From CAWCDJ01 sp963778675 (GTDB lineage Bacteria; Acidobacteriota; Terriglobia; Bryobacterales; Bryobacteraceae): a stretch of 64,000 bases of DNA. The notes under the pieces are model-generated. The model was not told the DNA's origin. It saw only the letters and a program-made list of their open reading frames with translations, and searched no databases. The DNA lies in assembly GCA_963778675.1 (NCBI GenBank), contig CAVZVI010000007.1, positions 186,001 to 250,000 on the forward strand, written 5' to 3'. Of this stretch, positions 8,328 to 17,661 are shown one piece after another. The position numbers and the translations under genes were made by a program. The number at the start of each line of letters is the position of its first letter. Position 1 is the first letter of the stretch.

Positions 8328-10253
8328 TCAATGGAACAGGTCCGAGACATCCAATTGGAAGAAGAGCGCGCCTCTACCCTGGCCGGAAGCGGGCCGCGGA
8401 TTGACTGCATAGCCGAGCGTGAAGTTGACATTGACCACGCTTAGCCGCATGCCGGCGCCCGCGGCATATTGCGCACCTGCTCCGGAAGGCCAGACCCGAG
8501 CCGCGTCGAAGATGGCAACCGGTGCGATGGAATAGACGTTCAACTCGTAGAGCACGGTATCGAGTGCGCTCCTGGCGGTGGCAAGATCGCGGCCCGCGCG
8601 TTCCTCGGCGCGCTTTCTGGCGGCATCGCGCGTGGGGCCGGATAAGCTCGCGGACATCGCCTGGCGAGCGGCGGCAAGGCGCTGCCGCAACTCGATGATC
8701 CGCGCGGCCGCGGGCGGAGCGAGCGACTGCGCCAGGTTTGCCAGATCCGCTTCGAGCCTCGGAAGAATCGTCCCGGCCAGCGCGCCGGCGAGTACGCTGC
8801 CGCCGCGGATCGAAGCCGCGGTGCGCAGGGCGCGGCCCAGATCCGCGATGGCCGGCCCCGCCGGAAGTGGCTCGAGTTCCTGTTTCAACTCGTCGAGAAC
8901 CTTCTCAATCTCGGGAAGGGCGTCCCGAACCGCAAGCAGAGACGGATCCTTCGCCAGATACGCATCCGCAAGCGCGCCCTTGGCCGTGTGGATCGCGAAA
9001 TCCAGGTTGCCGACGAATTCTCGCGTGCCCAATTCGCGAGGAAGCAGCGGCCGGGCATATACGGCCTTGGCCACGGTCAGGTTGAACGCGTAAAAACGGG
9101 TCCCGCCGGCGCCGCCCAGGCGGTTTTCCGGAATGCTGCGTATGAATGGCTGGCCGCGCACATCCCACGGAGCGCCTTCCACGAAGGGCAGCTTCTGATT
9201 TCCGCCGAAGAAGCGCTCGGAGAGCGGCACGGGGCCGGATGCCTGGATGATCCCGGCGCCCAGCCGCGCTTCGATCGTCAATGGGTGGTGCGGATTTCCG
9301 ATGAACCGCGGGCGGTCGCCGGGGCTCTTGGGAAGGGGCACGAAGCTGGCCGTGTATCCGATGTCGGCGATGTGCCTGGCGAAATTCACGGTGCGCCCCG
9401 AGATCGGGCTGCCGAGTTCGAAGCCGTACGACGCGATCCAGGCGCCTGCTCCCGAGCGCCCGGAGACGCTTGCCAGGGTCTTGAGATCGCAATCAGTGCC
9501 GGCGCCGCCGCTCGCCTCATGCGCGCCTTCGAGCGCCGCGCCGTAGCGAAAAGCCCGAAACGATCCGAAGTACCCGGCGGCGAGCGTCGACTTCACGATC
9601 TTCGTCTCTCCCGCCGGAACATCCCGGTAGGCCGCGGTGAATCGCCATGGCCCCTCGGACAGCGCCAGCGCCCCGGCCACGCTGTTGCCCGACGCCATCG
9701 AGTTCAGTTCCACCGCCTCGGAGCGCAGCCGCAGCCCTCCGTATCCGCCGCGGGTCTGGTTGTATCCGAACTGCGGCACAGCCAGCAGCCGGCCCGCCGA
9801 ACCCAGTTGGGCGCCCGTTGTGGCAGGCCGTTCGGACGATTCCGCGCGGGCTTCGAAGGCGCGGCTGCCGATCGGAGGCGCGATCGTGGTGTAGACGATG
9901 TATCGCACATCGAGTGTCCTTTTTTCGGCATCGCAGTTTTCCAACGATCCGGCCGCGGCCGCGATGCGCAGCGCCGAGAAGTCGCCGGACCCGACTCGCA
10001 ACGCCGCGGTGATTTGCGAAGGCCCCAGGTTGTACTTTGCGATATCGAATGATTCATTGCTGCGCAACGCAAGAGACTCGGCCAGCCGGTCGAATCCGAA
10101 GGTGGCGGCGCTGAAGAAGGAGACGGGGGAAACAATGCGGACCTGGCCGATGCGGTAGCCCTGGTAATCGCTCAGAGGGCCCGTGCACGGAGCGGCGGCC
10201 AGGCCCGTCGCGACGAGAAACAGGAGTGCGGAAGTATTCCGCAGGGGGTCCAC
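8328..10253 (-). CDS. Omp85/TpsB-like outer-membrane beta-barrel protein with a helical insertion
   Basis: 641 residues with a short signal peptide (LLFLVATGLAAAPC). Residues about 28-125 look like a POTRA domain (YRIGQVRIVSP, then NCDAEKRTLDVRYIVYTT). A barrel with alternating strands follows and ends in FFQLDVSDLFH, as in Omp85-type C-termini. Between about residues 415 and 575 the beta pattern breaks into a long alanine/leucine/arginine-rich helical stretch (IEKVLDELKQELEPL, IIELRQRLAAARQAM), after which barrel strands resume (YSIAPVAIFDAARVW). Known family members insert or secrete outer-membrane or exported proteins; no dedicated cargo gene is adjacent. Superfamily assignment is moderately confident; exact role is unknown. 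The next upstream gene ends only 12 bp away and is likely in the same operon. Confidence 0.65.
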   Translation of the reverse strand: MDPLRNTSALLFLVATGLAAAPCTGPLSDYQGYRIGQVRIVSPVSFFSAATFGFDRLAESLALRSNESFDIAKYNLGPSQITAALRVGSGDFSALRIAAAAGSLENCDAEKRTLDVRYIVYTTIAPPIGSRAFEARAESSERPATTGAQLGSAGRLLAVPQFGYNQTRGGYGGLRLRSEAVELNSMASGNSVAGALALSEGPWRFTAAYRDVPAGETKIVKSTLAAGYFGSFRAFRYGAALEGAHEASGGAGTDCDLKTLASVSGRSGAGAWIASYGFELGSPISGRTVNFARHIADIGYTASFVPLPKSPGDRPRFIGNPHHPLTIEARLGAGIIQASGPVPLSERFFGGNQKLPFVEGAPWDVRGQPFIRSIPENRLGGAGGTRFYAFNLTVAKAVYARPLLPRELGTREFVGNLDFAIHTAKGALADAYLAKDPSLLAVRDALPEIEKVLDELKQELEPLPAGPAIADLGRALRTAASIRGGSVLAGALAGTILPRLEADLANLAQSLAPPAAARIIELRQRLAAARQAMSASLSGPTRDAARKRAEERAGRDLATARSALDTVLYELNVYSIAPVAIFDAARVWPSGAGAQYAAGAGMRLSVVNVNFTLGYAVNPRPASGQGRGALFFQLDVSDLFH

Positions 10254-10265
10254 GGCGGCGCCCGA

Positions 10266-10634
10266 TCAGGTCAGGGAGTTCGGATCTCGAGCCGGGATGA
10301 TGGCCGCGGCGTCCTGCGCCAGATCGGCTTTCGTGGCGCCGCCTTCGGCCACGGCCTTGGCGGTATCGGCCGCAATCGCCGCCTGGGCGCGCTGAGCGGC
10401 GTCCAACCCACTGGCGGCGGTGGCGTCCGCGGCCGGGTGGTCGCGCTTGTTGATATCCACATCCAGCTTGACGATGGAGATCATCGTCCCGCTAGAGTCC
10501 TGCTCCTGTAGCTCAAAGTGCAGCTTCCACTCGACGGTGTTGTCAAAATTGCAGGTCTTATCCAATTCCAGGACGACCAGCCGGTTATCGGACAGCCTGA
10601 CTTCCAGGCTGACGGTTACAGGGGTACATTGCAT
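10266..10634 (-). CDS. Hypothetical protein with alanine-rich C-terminal half
   Basis: 122 residues from ATG 10634. The N-terminal half (VTVSLEVRLSDNRLVVLELD, then WKLHFELQEQD) is predicted beta-rich; the C-terminal half (about 68-122) is an alanine-rich helix. There is no signal peptide or transmembrane segment. I do not recognise the family. It sits 12 bp before the Omp85-like gene in the same direction. Confidence 0.5.
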   Translation of the reverse strand: MQCTPVTVSLEVRLSDNRLVVLELDKTCNFDNTVEWKLHFELQEQDSSGTMISIVKLDVDINKRDHPAADATAASGLDAAQRAQAAIAADTAKAVAEGGATKADLAQDAAAIIPARDPNSLT

Positions 10635-10724
10635 GGCGAGGGGGCCCTAGATAGGCGGGCTAATCCTGGTCCGATCGTACGGAGCCGCCCCATTTCATAC
10701 AATATTGTCTTAAGTTATCGAAGG

Positions 10725-11270
10725 TTAGCAGCCCGCCAGTATCCACCCGACAATCGTATCGCCCTCCGCCAGCGCCCCCTCCCACTGCACCTGGGGGATT
10801 TCCACGGCGCAGGCCGCGATCTGCTCGTCGGACGCACCCACGAAGCAGAGGTCGCACACGCCGAGATCCTCCCCTGCGAAATGGATCGGCGGCCCGAACG
10901 TGCGGCACGCGATGGGCCGCGCGGCGTAGAGATCGCAGGCGCCGGTTTCGGGGTCGAGCACCGGACATGGCTCCTGGTCGGCCGGCCCGTCTTCGGCCAG
11001 CAGCCGCGCCACGGTATCGCCGGGAAACTCGCGCTCGAACCGGGCCCGGTAGGCACGGGCACGCTCCCGTACACGGCCGGCGCGCGCCGGGTCGCGCGTC
11101 TCCAGTTCCGCCAGGCCGTTCCCCAGGCGCTGCGCATCGAGCGGGGTGATGGGGAAAGGGCCCATACAGCAATCCGTACAGCCCAACCGGCAGGCCAGCC
11201 AGGGACCGCCCTTGCGCGCGGCCTCGGCAAGCGCCGCGTCGACAATCTGGATCAGGGCCGCATCATTCAT
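10725..11270 (-). CDS. YkgJ family cysteine-cluster protein
   Basis: 181 residues from ATG 11270, which lies inside the end of the preceding permease gene (8-nt overlap, suggesting translational coupling). The cysteine pattern CRLGCTDCC near residue 27, CPVLDPETGACDLYAARP then ACRTFG in the middle and CDLC near residue 140 defines the YkgJ zinc/iron-chelating family. The family is thought to bind metal, but no enzymatic role is established. Its position at the end of a permease operon may be only transcriptional convenience. Confidence 0.88.
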   Translation of the reverse strand: MNDAALIQIVDAALAEAARKGGPWLACRLGCTDCCMGPFPITPLDAQRLGNGLAELETRDPARAGRVRERARAYRARFEREFPGDTVARLLAEDGPADQEPCPVLDPETGACDLYAARPIACRTFGPPIHFAGEDLGVCDLCFVGASDEQIAACAVEIPQVQWEGALAEGDTIVGWILAGC

Positions 11271-12489
11271 ACCGCAGGGCAACTACGGGGTCGAGCCGCG
11301 CGGCGCGCCCGGCGGGCCAGATGCCGAAGAACAGGCCGACCCCGACCGACACCAGCACGCCGGAAAGCGCCGCCCAAAGAGGCACGGCGGTCGGCAGGCT
11401 GGGGAAGAGCATGCCCGCGGCCCGCGAGATCAGCCATCCAACGGTCAGGCCGATGATGCCGCCGAGAGCCGTAAGCACCACCGCTTCGGTCAAAAACTGC
11501 ACGATGATATCGGACTTTCTCGCGCCCACTGCTTTGCGAATGCCGATCTCGCGTGTGCGCTCAGTGACGCTCACCAGCATGATGTTCATGACCCCGATGC
11601 CGCCTACCAGCAGGCCGATCGAGCTGAGAATGATCATCACCAGCGCCACCATCGCAGTCACGCTGTGAAACTGCTCGATCATCTGTTCGGCCGTGGTCAT
11701 GGAGAAGTTGTCGGGGGCATTGAAGGGCACGCGGCGGTTCAGCCGCAGTACGGCCCGCAACTGGTCCTCCGCCTCGCTGACCATCCCCGGGTAAGCGATC
11801 ACGATCAACATGTTCTCCTGCATGTTGGGGAACATCTTGTGCATGGTGAAGTAAGGCACCAGCACACGCGTATCGTTCTGGCCGGGGAGCTGGTTGGCCG
11901 GGCGGTCCATCACGCCGACGATCTCCAGCTCGTGGCCGTCCACCGAGATGCGTTTGTGAATCGGGTCCTCGTTCGGCAGCAACTGCTTCTGCAGGTCCTC
12001 TCCGATCACCACCACCGGCATATGATGCTGGTTCTCGAATTCGCTGAAGAAGCGGCCGAACTTCATGGTGGTTCCGCCCGCGGCATACGCCTCTTCCGTG
12101 CCGCCGAGCTGGATATTGTAAACGTCGTTCCCCTTGTAGCGCGCGCTGTGGATCCCGCCCGGCGCGAACAGGAACGGGCTGACATGCGCCACCGCCGGAC
12201 AGCGCTCCGCAATCGCCCGCGCATCCTCGTAGGTCAGCGGCTTGCGCCGGCGCTCCTCGCGCGTGGCCTGCCCCATGGCGGTGGTCTTGGTCACGATCAC
12301 AGTCTCCGGGCCGAAGCTCTTGAGCAGGCCGGTAATCGCGCCGTCGAGCCCGGCGATGATCGACCCGACGCCGATCACCGCGCCGGTCCCGATGATGACG
12401 CCGAGCACCGTCAGAAAGGAGCGCATCTTGTGCTCCCGCGTGGTAGCCAGCGCCAGCTTGACGCCGTTGCTGATGGATGTCATCGTCAT
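11263..12489 (-). CDS. MacB-like ABC transporter permease (FtsX fold), second of a tandem pair
   Basis: 408 residues from ATG 12489; the start codon overlaps the stop of the upstream permease by 4 nt (ATGA). One transmembrane helix near residue 25-45 (LTVLGVIIGTGAVIGVGS) is followed by a periplasmic MacB_PCD domain to about residue 270, then the FtsX domain with three helices (VALVMIILSSIGLLVGGIGV) and the signature TERTREIGIRKAVGAR. Such permeases form lipoprotein, macrolide or peptide export machinery with an ATPase. No ATP-binding gene is present next to this pair, so the ATPase must be encoded elsewhere or these act as orphan permeases. Confidence 0.92.
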   Translation of the reverse strand: MTMTSISNGVKLALATTREHKMRSFLTVLGVIIGTGAVIGVGSIIAGLDGAITGLLKSFGPETVIVTKTTAMGQATREERRRKPLTYEDARAIAERCPAVAHVSPFLFAPGGIHSARYKGNDVYNIQLGGTEEAYAAGGTTMKFGRFFSEFENQHHMPVVVIGEDLQKQLLPNEDPIHKRISVDGHELEIVGVMDRPANQLPGQNDTRVLVPYFTMHKMFPNMQENMLIVIAYPGMVSEAEDQLRAVLRLNRRVPFNAPDNFSMTTAEQMIEQFHSVTAMVALVMIILSSIGLLVGGIGVMNIMLVSVTERTREIGIRKAVGARKSDIIVQFLTEAVVLTALGGIIGLTVGWLISRAAGMLFPSLPTAVPLWAALSGVLVSVGVGLFFGIWPAGRAARLDPVVALRYE

Positions 12490-13724
12490 TTCTCGACCCT
12501 CAACGCTTCGATCGGGTCGAGTCGCGCCGCCCGCTGCGCCGGATAGATCCCGAAGAATAGCCCCACCGTGGCCGAGAGCGCCACTCCGATCACCACCGCG
12601 CTCAGCGGCACCGCCATAGGCACCGGCGTGAGGCTGCGCACCAGCACCGCCACCAGCCACGCCAGCGTGACGCCCATCAGCCCTCCGATCCCCGCGAGCA
12701 TCGACGATTCCACCAGGAACTGGTTCAGAATGTCCTGCCGCCGCGCGCCCACCGACTTGCGGATGCCGATCTCATGGGTGCGCTCGGTGACCACCGCCAG
12801 CATGATGTTCATGATCACCACGCCGCCCACCACCATGAAGACCGAGACTACCCCGACCGCCGTTGCGGCGATGGCGCCGGTTAACTGGTTCCAGAAATCC
12901 ACCAGCGAATCGGAGGTCACCATCGAGAAAGTATCGTCGTCCTTCGGACCCAGGTGCCGGTATGCCCGGATCAACGAACGTATCTCGTCCTGCGCCTGCA
13001 TCAGGTGCGCGTGATCGATGGCGATTCCCGCGTAGTCCATGCCGTTGCGGGCGCCCCAGGTTTTGAAATAGGTCTCCGCCGGAATGATGACGAAGTTATC
13101 CTGCGACTGGCCGAAGACCGAGCCTTTCGCCTTGGCGACACCCACTACCTGGAACGGAATGCCTTCCGCTCTGAGGGTCTGCCCCACCGCGTTGCCGCCG
13201 GGGAAGAACTTGTCGGCTACATCCTTGCCGATGAAAGCGACGCTCATATGGCGCTTGTTTTCGACGTCGGAAAGGAAACGCCCCTGCTCGGCGTCGAAAT
13301 TCAGGATGATCCCGATATTCGGCGACGCGCCCATGAGTTGCACGCCCTCGGCGGTCTCCTTACCGGTGGTCAGGGTGACGCCGCGGTTGGCCACCATGCC
13401 GATTTCTTTGGTCAGTTTGGCGTGGGTTCTGAGGAACTCGAACTCCTCGCGGCTGAGCTGCGGGTTGCGGCGCTGCATCTCCAGGAACTTCTTGGGGTCC
13501 CACTGCATCATCACGATGCGGGTGACGCGATAGCCGTCCGCCCCCATCTTGGAGACGTTTTCGGCAATATACACGTCCATTCCGGAGATCACCGACATCA
13601 CCGCGATCAGCGTCGTGGTGGCGAGGATGATTCCGAGCAGGGTAAGGAAACTGCGGAGCTTGCTGCCGCGCAGCGATTGCAGCGCTCCTACAACCGCTTC
13701 CCAAAACGACGCGTGCGTGTTCAT
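12486..13724 (-). CDS. MacB-like ABC transporter permease (FtsX fold), first of a tandem pair
   Basis: 412 residues with the same architecture as its downstream neighbour: N-terminal helix (SFLTLLGIILATTTLIAVMS), MacB_PCD periplasmic domain, and FtsX domain with TERTHEIGIRKSVGARRQD. The two proteins are clearly paralogous (shared N-terminus around LRSFLT and shared C-terminal PAxRAARLDP) and probably form a heterodimer. The gene begins directly after the stop codon of the YheT-like hydrolase gene, so the hydrolase, both permeases and YkgJ form one transcription unit. Confidence 0.92.
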   Translation of the reverse strand: MNTHASFWEAVVGALQSLRGSKLRSFLTLLGIILATTTLIAVMSVISGMDVYIAENVSKMGADGYRVTRIVMMQWDPKKFLEMQRRNPQLSREEFEFLRTHAKLTKEIGMVANRGVTLTTGKETAEGVQLMGASPNIGIILNFDAEQGRFLSDVENKRHMSVAFIGKDVADKFFPGGNAVGQTLRAEGIPFQVVGVAKAKGSVFGQSQDNFVIIPAETYFKTWGARNGMDYAGIAIDHAHLMQAQDEIRSLIRAYRHLGPKDDDTFSMVTSDSLVDFWNQLTGAIAATAVGVVSVFMVVGGVVIMNIMLAVVTERTHEIGIRKSVGARRQDILNQFLVESSMLAGIGGLMGVTLAWLVAVLVRSLTPVPMAVPLSAVVIGVALSATVGLFFGIYPAQRAARLDPIEALRVEK

Positions 13725-14729
13725 TCAAAGCCTCGACGATCCGGCCGGCTGCCCGTTAGCGTTCTGCGTGGTGATCCATTCCATTATCGCCGCATCGGCC
13801 CAAAAGCGCTCGGGTGAGCGCCCGAGGAACCCGAGATGGCCTCCGTGGTCGGTTGCCAGCAGCTCGATCCTCGGGCTGGAGCGCACCTCTTCCCGTTTGA
13901 AAATATCGAACGGAACGAAAATGTCGTCTCTTGCCTGAATCAGCAGCACCGGAATGCGAATGGCCTGGAGGAATCCGATCGCCGACTGCGTGCGGTAATA
14001 GTTGGCGGCGTTTCCGAATCCGAACGAGGGCGCCGTGATCCGATCGTCGATGGCCATTACGGAGTGCAGTCCGGCGAAATCGGCGGGGCCGTAGCGCCCG
14101 GTGGCGCGCATGCGCGCGAGCATTCGCCGTACGAAGCGCAGCTCATAGAGCCGGTTGGCCGGCGCGGCAATGCGGCGCGCGCAGGCCTCCAGGTCGAGCG
14201 GCGTCGAGACCGCCACGACGCCGTGGACCAGTTCCGCCGCCCCTTCCCCCAGTTCGCCCGCCAGTTTGAGCACCACGTTGCCGCCGAGCGAGAATCCAGC
14301 CAGAAACGCCGGCGCGCGCCCTTCCGCCCGCAGTGCGCGCAGCACGGCCCGCAGGTCGCTGGTAAGGCCCGCGTGGTAGAGCGTAGAGCACAGCCGTTCG
14401 GTGCCTCCGCAGGTGCGCATGTTGAAGCGGTGCGCGGCGAAGCCGGCGGCAACCGCGTCGGCGCTCAGCCGCTGCATGTAGGTGGCATCCGCCGATCCCT
14501 CCAAGCCGTGAACCATCACGATCTCGCCCGCGGCCTCACCCGCCGGACGTTCCGTAAGCACCTCCACCTGCACCTCGGGCTCGGTTCGGAACAGACGGCG
14601 CTGAACCGGGGGATCCCGCTCCGCCCGCCTCCGGCGCCAGTAATGTCCGGCGATGGTCTGTAGATGAGCATTGCGGAAGAGCGGTCGAAAGGGCGCCATG
14701 GCGACTTGGGGGCGGCCGCCCGCTATCAC
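13725..14729 (-). CDS. YheT-like alpha/beta-fold hydrolase
   Basis: 334 residues if started at GTG 14729, which overlaps the preceding gene's stop codon by 4 nt (GTGA); an internal ATG at codon 11 (MAPFRPLFRNAHLQT) is also possible because that is where the family's FRP..RNxHLQT motif begins. The nucleophile elbow is GFSLGG (Ser147), the acid is probably in QARDDIFVP and the histidine in GGHLGF. MVHGLEGS gives the oxyanion-hole region. YheT-like proteins are esterase-like with poorly known substrates. Confidence 0.88.
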   Translation of the reverse strand: MIAGGRPQVAMAPFRPLFRNAHLQTIAGHYWRRRRAERDPPVQRRLFRTEPEVQVEVLTERPAGEAAGEIVMVHGLEGSADATYMQRLSADAVAAGFAAHRFNMRTCGGTERLCSTLYHAGLTSDLRAVLRALRAEGRAPAFLAGFSLGGNVVLKLAGELGEGAAELVHGVVAVSTPLDLEACARRIAAPANRLYELRFVRRMLARMRATGRYGPADFAGLHSVMAIDDRITAPSFGFGNAANYYRTQSAIGFLQAIRIPVLLIQARDDIFVPFDIFKREEVRSSPRIELLATDHGGHLGFLGRSPERFWADAAIMEWITTQNANGQPAGSSRL

Positions 14730-15034
14730 GGCTTCGGCGCCACCTTCACATCGGTCACGTAGTAGGACGGGTCTTCCACCACCACGGTAGCCTCGATGTG
14801 GTCGCCGACGTGGAGCTTTTGAAACTCCGCGTCCGGCTTCACAGGATATTCCATGGTCATGGCTTCCATCCAGTCGTCGATCTTCCCCGCGTCGATGGTC
14901 GCCGTCTTCGCGTTGGCGTCTAGCGCCTTCACCTCACCCTGCATCGGATAGCGTTTTGCCGCCGGCTTCTGCGCGCCGCAAGCCGCCAGCGCTAGCGTGA
15001 ATAGCACTATGGTCAGAATTCGCGTCATGTTCAC
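14726..15034 (-). CDS. CusF-like copper-binding lipoprotein
   Basis: 102 residues. The N-terminus (ILTIVLFTLALAAC) ends in a lipobox with Cys19, so the protein is probably lipid-anchored after export. The segment around residues 55-61 (W..AMTMEYPV) matches the CusF metal site, where Trp and two Met residues bind Cu(I)/Ag(I); Trp55, Met59 and Met61 are the likely ligands. Related domains also occur beside SCO1-type chaperones. The usual CusF histidine is not obvious. It is the first gene of the operon leading to the hydrolase and permeases. Confidence 0.75.
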   Translation of the reverse strand: MNMTRILTIVLFTLALAACGAQKPAAKRYPMQGEVKALDANAKTATIDAGKIDDWMEAMTMEYPVKPDAEFQKLHVGDHIEATVVVEDPSYYVTDVKVAPKP

Positions 15035-15135
15035 CCTATGATCGCAGGTATAACCGGAAAGTGGAATCGGCCTCGACCCGGCGGCGATCGCGCCAAATTA
15101 TCGTACTGTAACCCGGATCGGAGATAATTGCGGAC

Positions 15136-17631
15136 ATGGGCACCAGGAGGGATTTCTTCCGCGAAGCCGCCGCTTTGACCGGCGGAGCCAAGATGGTGAG
15201 CGCGCTTCTGGCAACGGTAGAGCGGGCGTCGGCAATCGACCCTCCGGAGGGCAGTTCGTTTCTCGACGCCGAGCACGTGGTGATCCTGATGCAGGAGAAC
15301 CGCTCGTTCGATCACGCCTTCGGAACCCTGCGCGGGGTCCGGGGTTTCAACGATCCACGCGCCGTTACGCTGCCGGATCGGAAGCCCGTCTGGCTGCAGA
15401 CCAATGCCGCCGGAGAGACCTACGCTCCCTTCCGGCTGGATTTCAAGAACACGAAGGCGACTTGGCTGGGGTCGCTGCCCCATTCCTGGCGGGACCAGAC
15501 GGATGCCCGCAGCCACGGCAACCATGACGGTTGGCTGGATGCCAAGCGCTCGGACCACGAGGGCTGCGAGAAGATGCCGCTCACCCTGGGCTACTACGAT
15601 CGCGAGGACCTTCCGTTCTACTACGCCCTGGCCGACGCCTTCACGATTTGCGATCAACATTTCTGTTCCTCCCTCACCGCAACCACGCCGAACCGCCTGC
15701 ACCTGTGGACCGGCACGATCCGCAATCAGCCGGATGCGGCCTCCGCCCCGAACGTCCGGAATTCCGACGTGGACTATAGCTCCACGGCGGGTTGGAAGAC
15801 CTTCCCCGAGCGCCTCGAGGACGCCGGCGTTTCGTGGCGCATCTACCAGAACGAGGTGAGCGTGCCCTCCGGGCTGGAAGGCGAGGAAGACGCATGGCTC
15901 GCGAACTTCACCGACAATCCGCTCGAGTGGTTCGATCAATACTGCGTCGGCTCGCAAAGGAATCATCGCGAGTATGTGGAGCGGGCGGTGGTTACGCTGC
16001 CCGCGGAAATCGAGAAACTGCGGGCCGGGGGCGCACCCGCAAAGGAACTGAAGGCGAAGGTTCAACTGCTGGAGTATGTCAGGTCGGAGCGGGCGCGCTG
16101 GACGCCGGAGGCGGTCGCGCAGCTTTCCGGGCGGGAACGCACCCTGCACGAGAAGGCGTTCACGACCAACCAGGAGAATCCCGGCTACCGGCAGTTGTCC
16201 ACGCTGCGGTACCGCGACGGAAGCGTGGAGCGCGAAATGGCCGTCCCGAAAACCGATCCGCTCTACCGGTTCCGCAAGGACGTCGAGACGGGGAAGCTGC
16301 CGGCAGTTTCGTGGCTCATACCCTCCGAGCGGTTCTCCGACCATCCCGGTTCGCCGTGGTATGGCGCCTGGTATGTCGCCGAGACGCTGAATATCCTGAC
16401 TAAGAACCCGGAACTATTTAGTAAGACCATCTTCATCCTTACTTACGACGAGAATGATGGATATTTCGATCATGTTCCGCCATTCGTAGCGCCGGAGCCG
16501 GGCAATCCGGAATCGGGTAAGACGTCGCCCGGAATCGACGCCGGCCTGGAGTATCTTCCGCTCGACCAGGACTTGAAGCGCCATCCGCCGAAGGAGGCGC
16601 GCGGCGGTCCGGTGGGCCTGGGCTTCCGGGTGCCGCTGGTGGTCGCATCGCCGTGGAGCCGCGGCGGATATGTGTGTTCCCAGGTGTTCGACCATACCTC
16701 GGTCCTTCAACTGCTCGAACACGTCGTGAGCCGGCGGTCGGGCAAAGAGATCCGCGAGACGAACATCAGTGCGTGGCGGCGGACGGTATCCGGCGATCTG
16801 ACCTCGGCGTTCCGGCCGTTTCAGGGCGGCGCCGCGGGAGTTCCCGTTCCCCCGAGGGACGCCTTCTTCGAACAGGTGCACCGCGCGCAGTTCAAGCGCA
16901 TGCCTTCGGGGTACCGCCAGTTGACGGCAGAGGACGCGGCGCTGGTCGAGAAGGACCGGTTCGGCGTCCCGTGGATGCCGCGTCAGGAATCCGGCGTGCG
17001 GCCCTCCGCCGCGCTGCCGTACGAGCTCGCGGCCGCGGGGTCGGTCAGCGCCGATGGGAAGCGCTTTGAGATCGAACTGGCGGCCGGCAACGAGACCTTC
17101 GGCAAGGCCGCGGCCGGTGCGCCGTTCCACGTCTACACGCCGGGGAAGTTCCGCGATCAGGCACACTTGCGCACGCGCGCCTACGCCGTAGCCCCCGGAG
17201 ACCGCCTGACGGATTCCTGGGATCTCGATGGGTTCGAAGAGGCGGCCTACCACCTGCGCGTTTGCGGGCCGAACGGCTTTCTGCGCGAGTTCGCCGGCAG
17301 CGCCGAAGATCCCCGCGTCGAGATTCGATGCGAGTATGCGAAGGAGAAGGGCGTTCCCACCGGCGACGTGGAATTTCATATCGCCAGCCGCGCCCATGGG
17401 CCTCTGATCTTGCAGGTGAAAGACCATGGCTACCGGAGCGGGGATCAGACCGTCACCATCGAGCCCGGTTCCCGCCGTGTCGTCGTGGCGCCTCTCGCGC
17501 AGAGTCATCACTGGTACGATTTCAGCGTTACGATCGCCGGCGCGGATCGATTTCTGCGCCGTTTTGCGGGACGCGTGGAAACCGGACAAAGCGGCATCAG
17601 CGATCCGGTGATGGGCCGGGCCTGGGCGTAG
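15136..17631 (+). CDS. Phosphocholine-specific phospholipase C, Tat-exported
   Basis: 831 residues. The N-terminus MGTRRDFFREAAALTGG is a twin-arginine signal. The phosphoesterase signature VVILMQENRSFDHAFGTLRG follows at about residues 50-70 and the body is the acid-phosphatase-like/phosphoesterase fold to about residue 520. Two C-terminal beta-rich domains (about 630-810; DUF756-like, e.g. ETFGKAAAGAPFHVYTPGKF) are characteristic of the phosphocholine-type enzymes. The enzyme hydrolyses phosphatidylcholine or sphingomyelin outside the cytoplasm, releasing phosphocholine. It is monocistronic and divergent from the CusF-like operon. Confidence 0.92.
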   Translation: MGTRRDFFREAAALTGGAKMVSALLATVERASAIDPPEGSSFLDAEHVVILMQENRSFDHAFGTLRGVRGFNDPRAVTLPDRKPVWLQTNAAGETYAPFRLDFKNTKATWLGSLPHSWRDQTDARSHGNHDGWLDAKRSDHEGCEKMPLTLGYYDREDLPFYYALADAFTICDQHFCSSLTATTPNRLHLWTGTIRNQPDAASAPNVRNSDVDYSSTAGWKTFPERLEDAGVSWRIYQNEVSVPSGLEGEEDAWLANFTDNPLEWFDQYCVGSQRNHREYVERAVVTLPAEIEKLRAGGAPAKELKAKVQLLEYVRSERARWTPEAVAQLSGRERTLHEKAFTTNQENPGYRQLSTLRYRDGSVEREMAVPKTDPLYRFRKDVETGKLPAVSWLIPSERFSDHPGSPWYGAWYVAETLNILTKNPELFSKTIFILTYDENDGYFDHVPPFVAPEPGNPESGKTSPGIDAGLEYLPLDQDLKRHPPKEARGGPVGLGFRVPLVVASPWSRGGYVCSQVFDHTSVLQLLEHVVSRRSGKEIRETNISAWRRTVSGDLTSAFRPFQGGAAGVPVPPRDAFFEQVHRAQFKRMPSGYRQLTAEDAALVEKDRFGVPWMPRQESGVRPSAALPYELAAAGSVSADGKRFEIELAAGNETFGKAAAGAPFHVYTPGKFRDQAHLRTRAYAVAPGDRLTDSWDLDGFEEAAYHLRVCGPNGFLREFAGSAEDPRVEIRCEYAKEKGVPTGDVEFHIASRAHGPLILQVKDHGYRSGDQTVTIEPGSRRVVVAPLAQSHHWYDFSVTIAGADRFLRRFAGRVETGQSGISDPVMGRAWA

Positions 17632-17661
17632 GAACGCCGGCGGCCGCCGCCCGTTCCAGTC

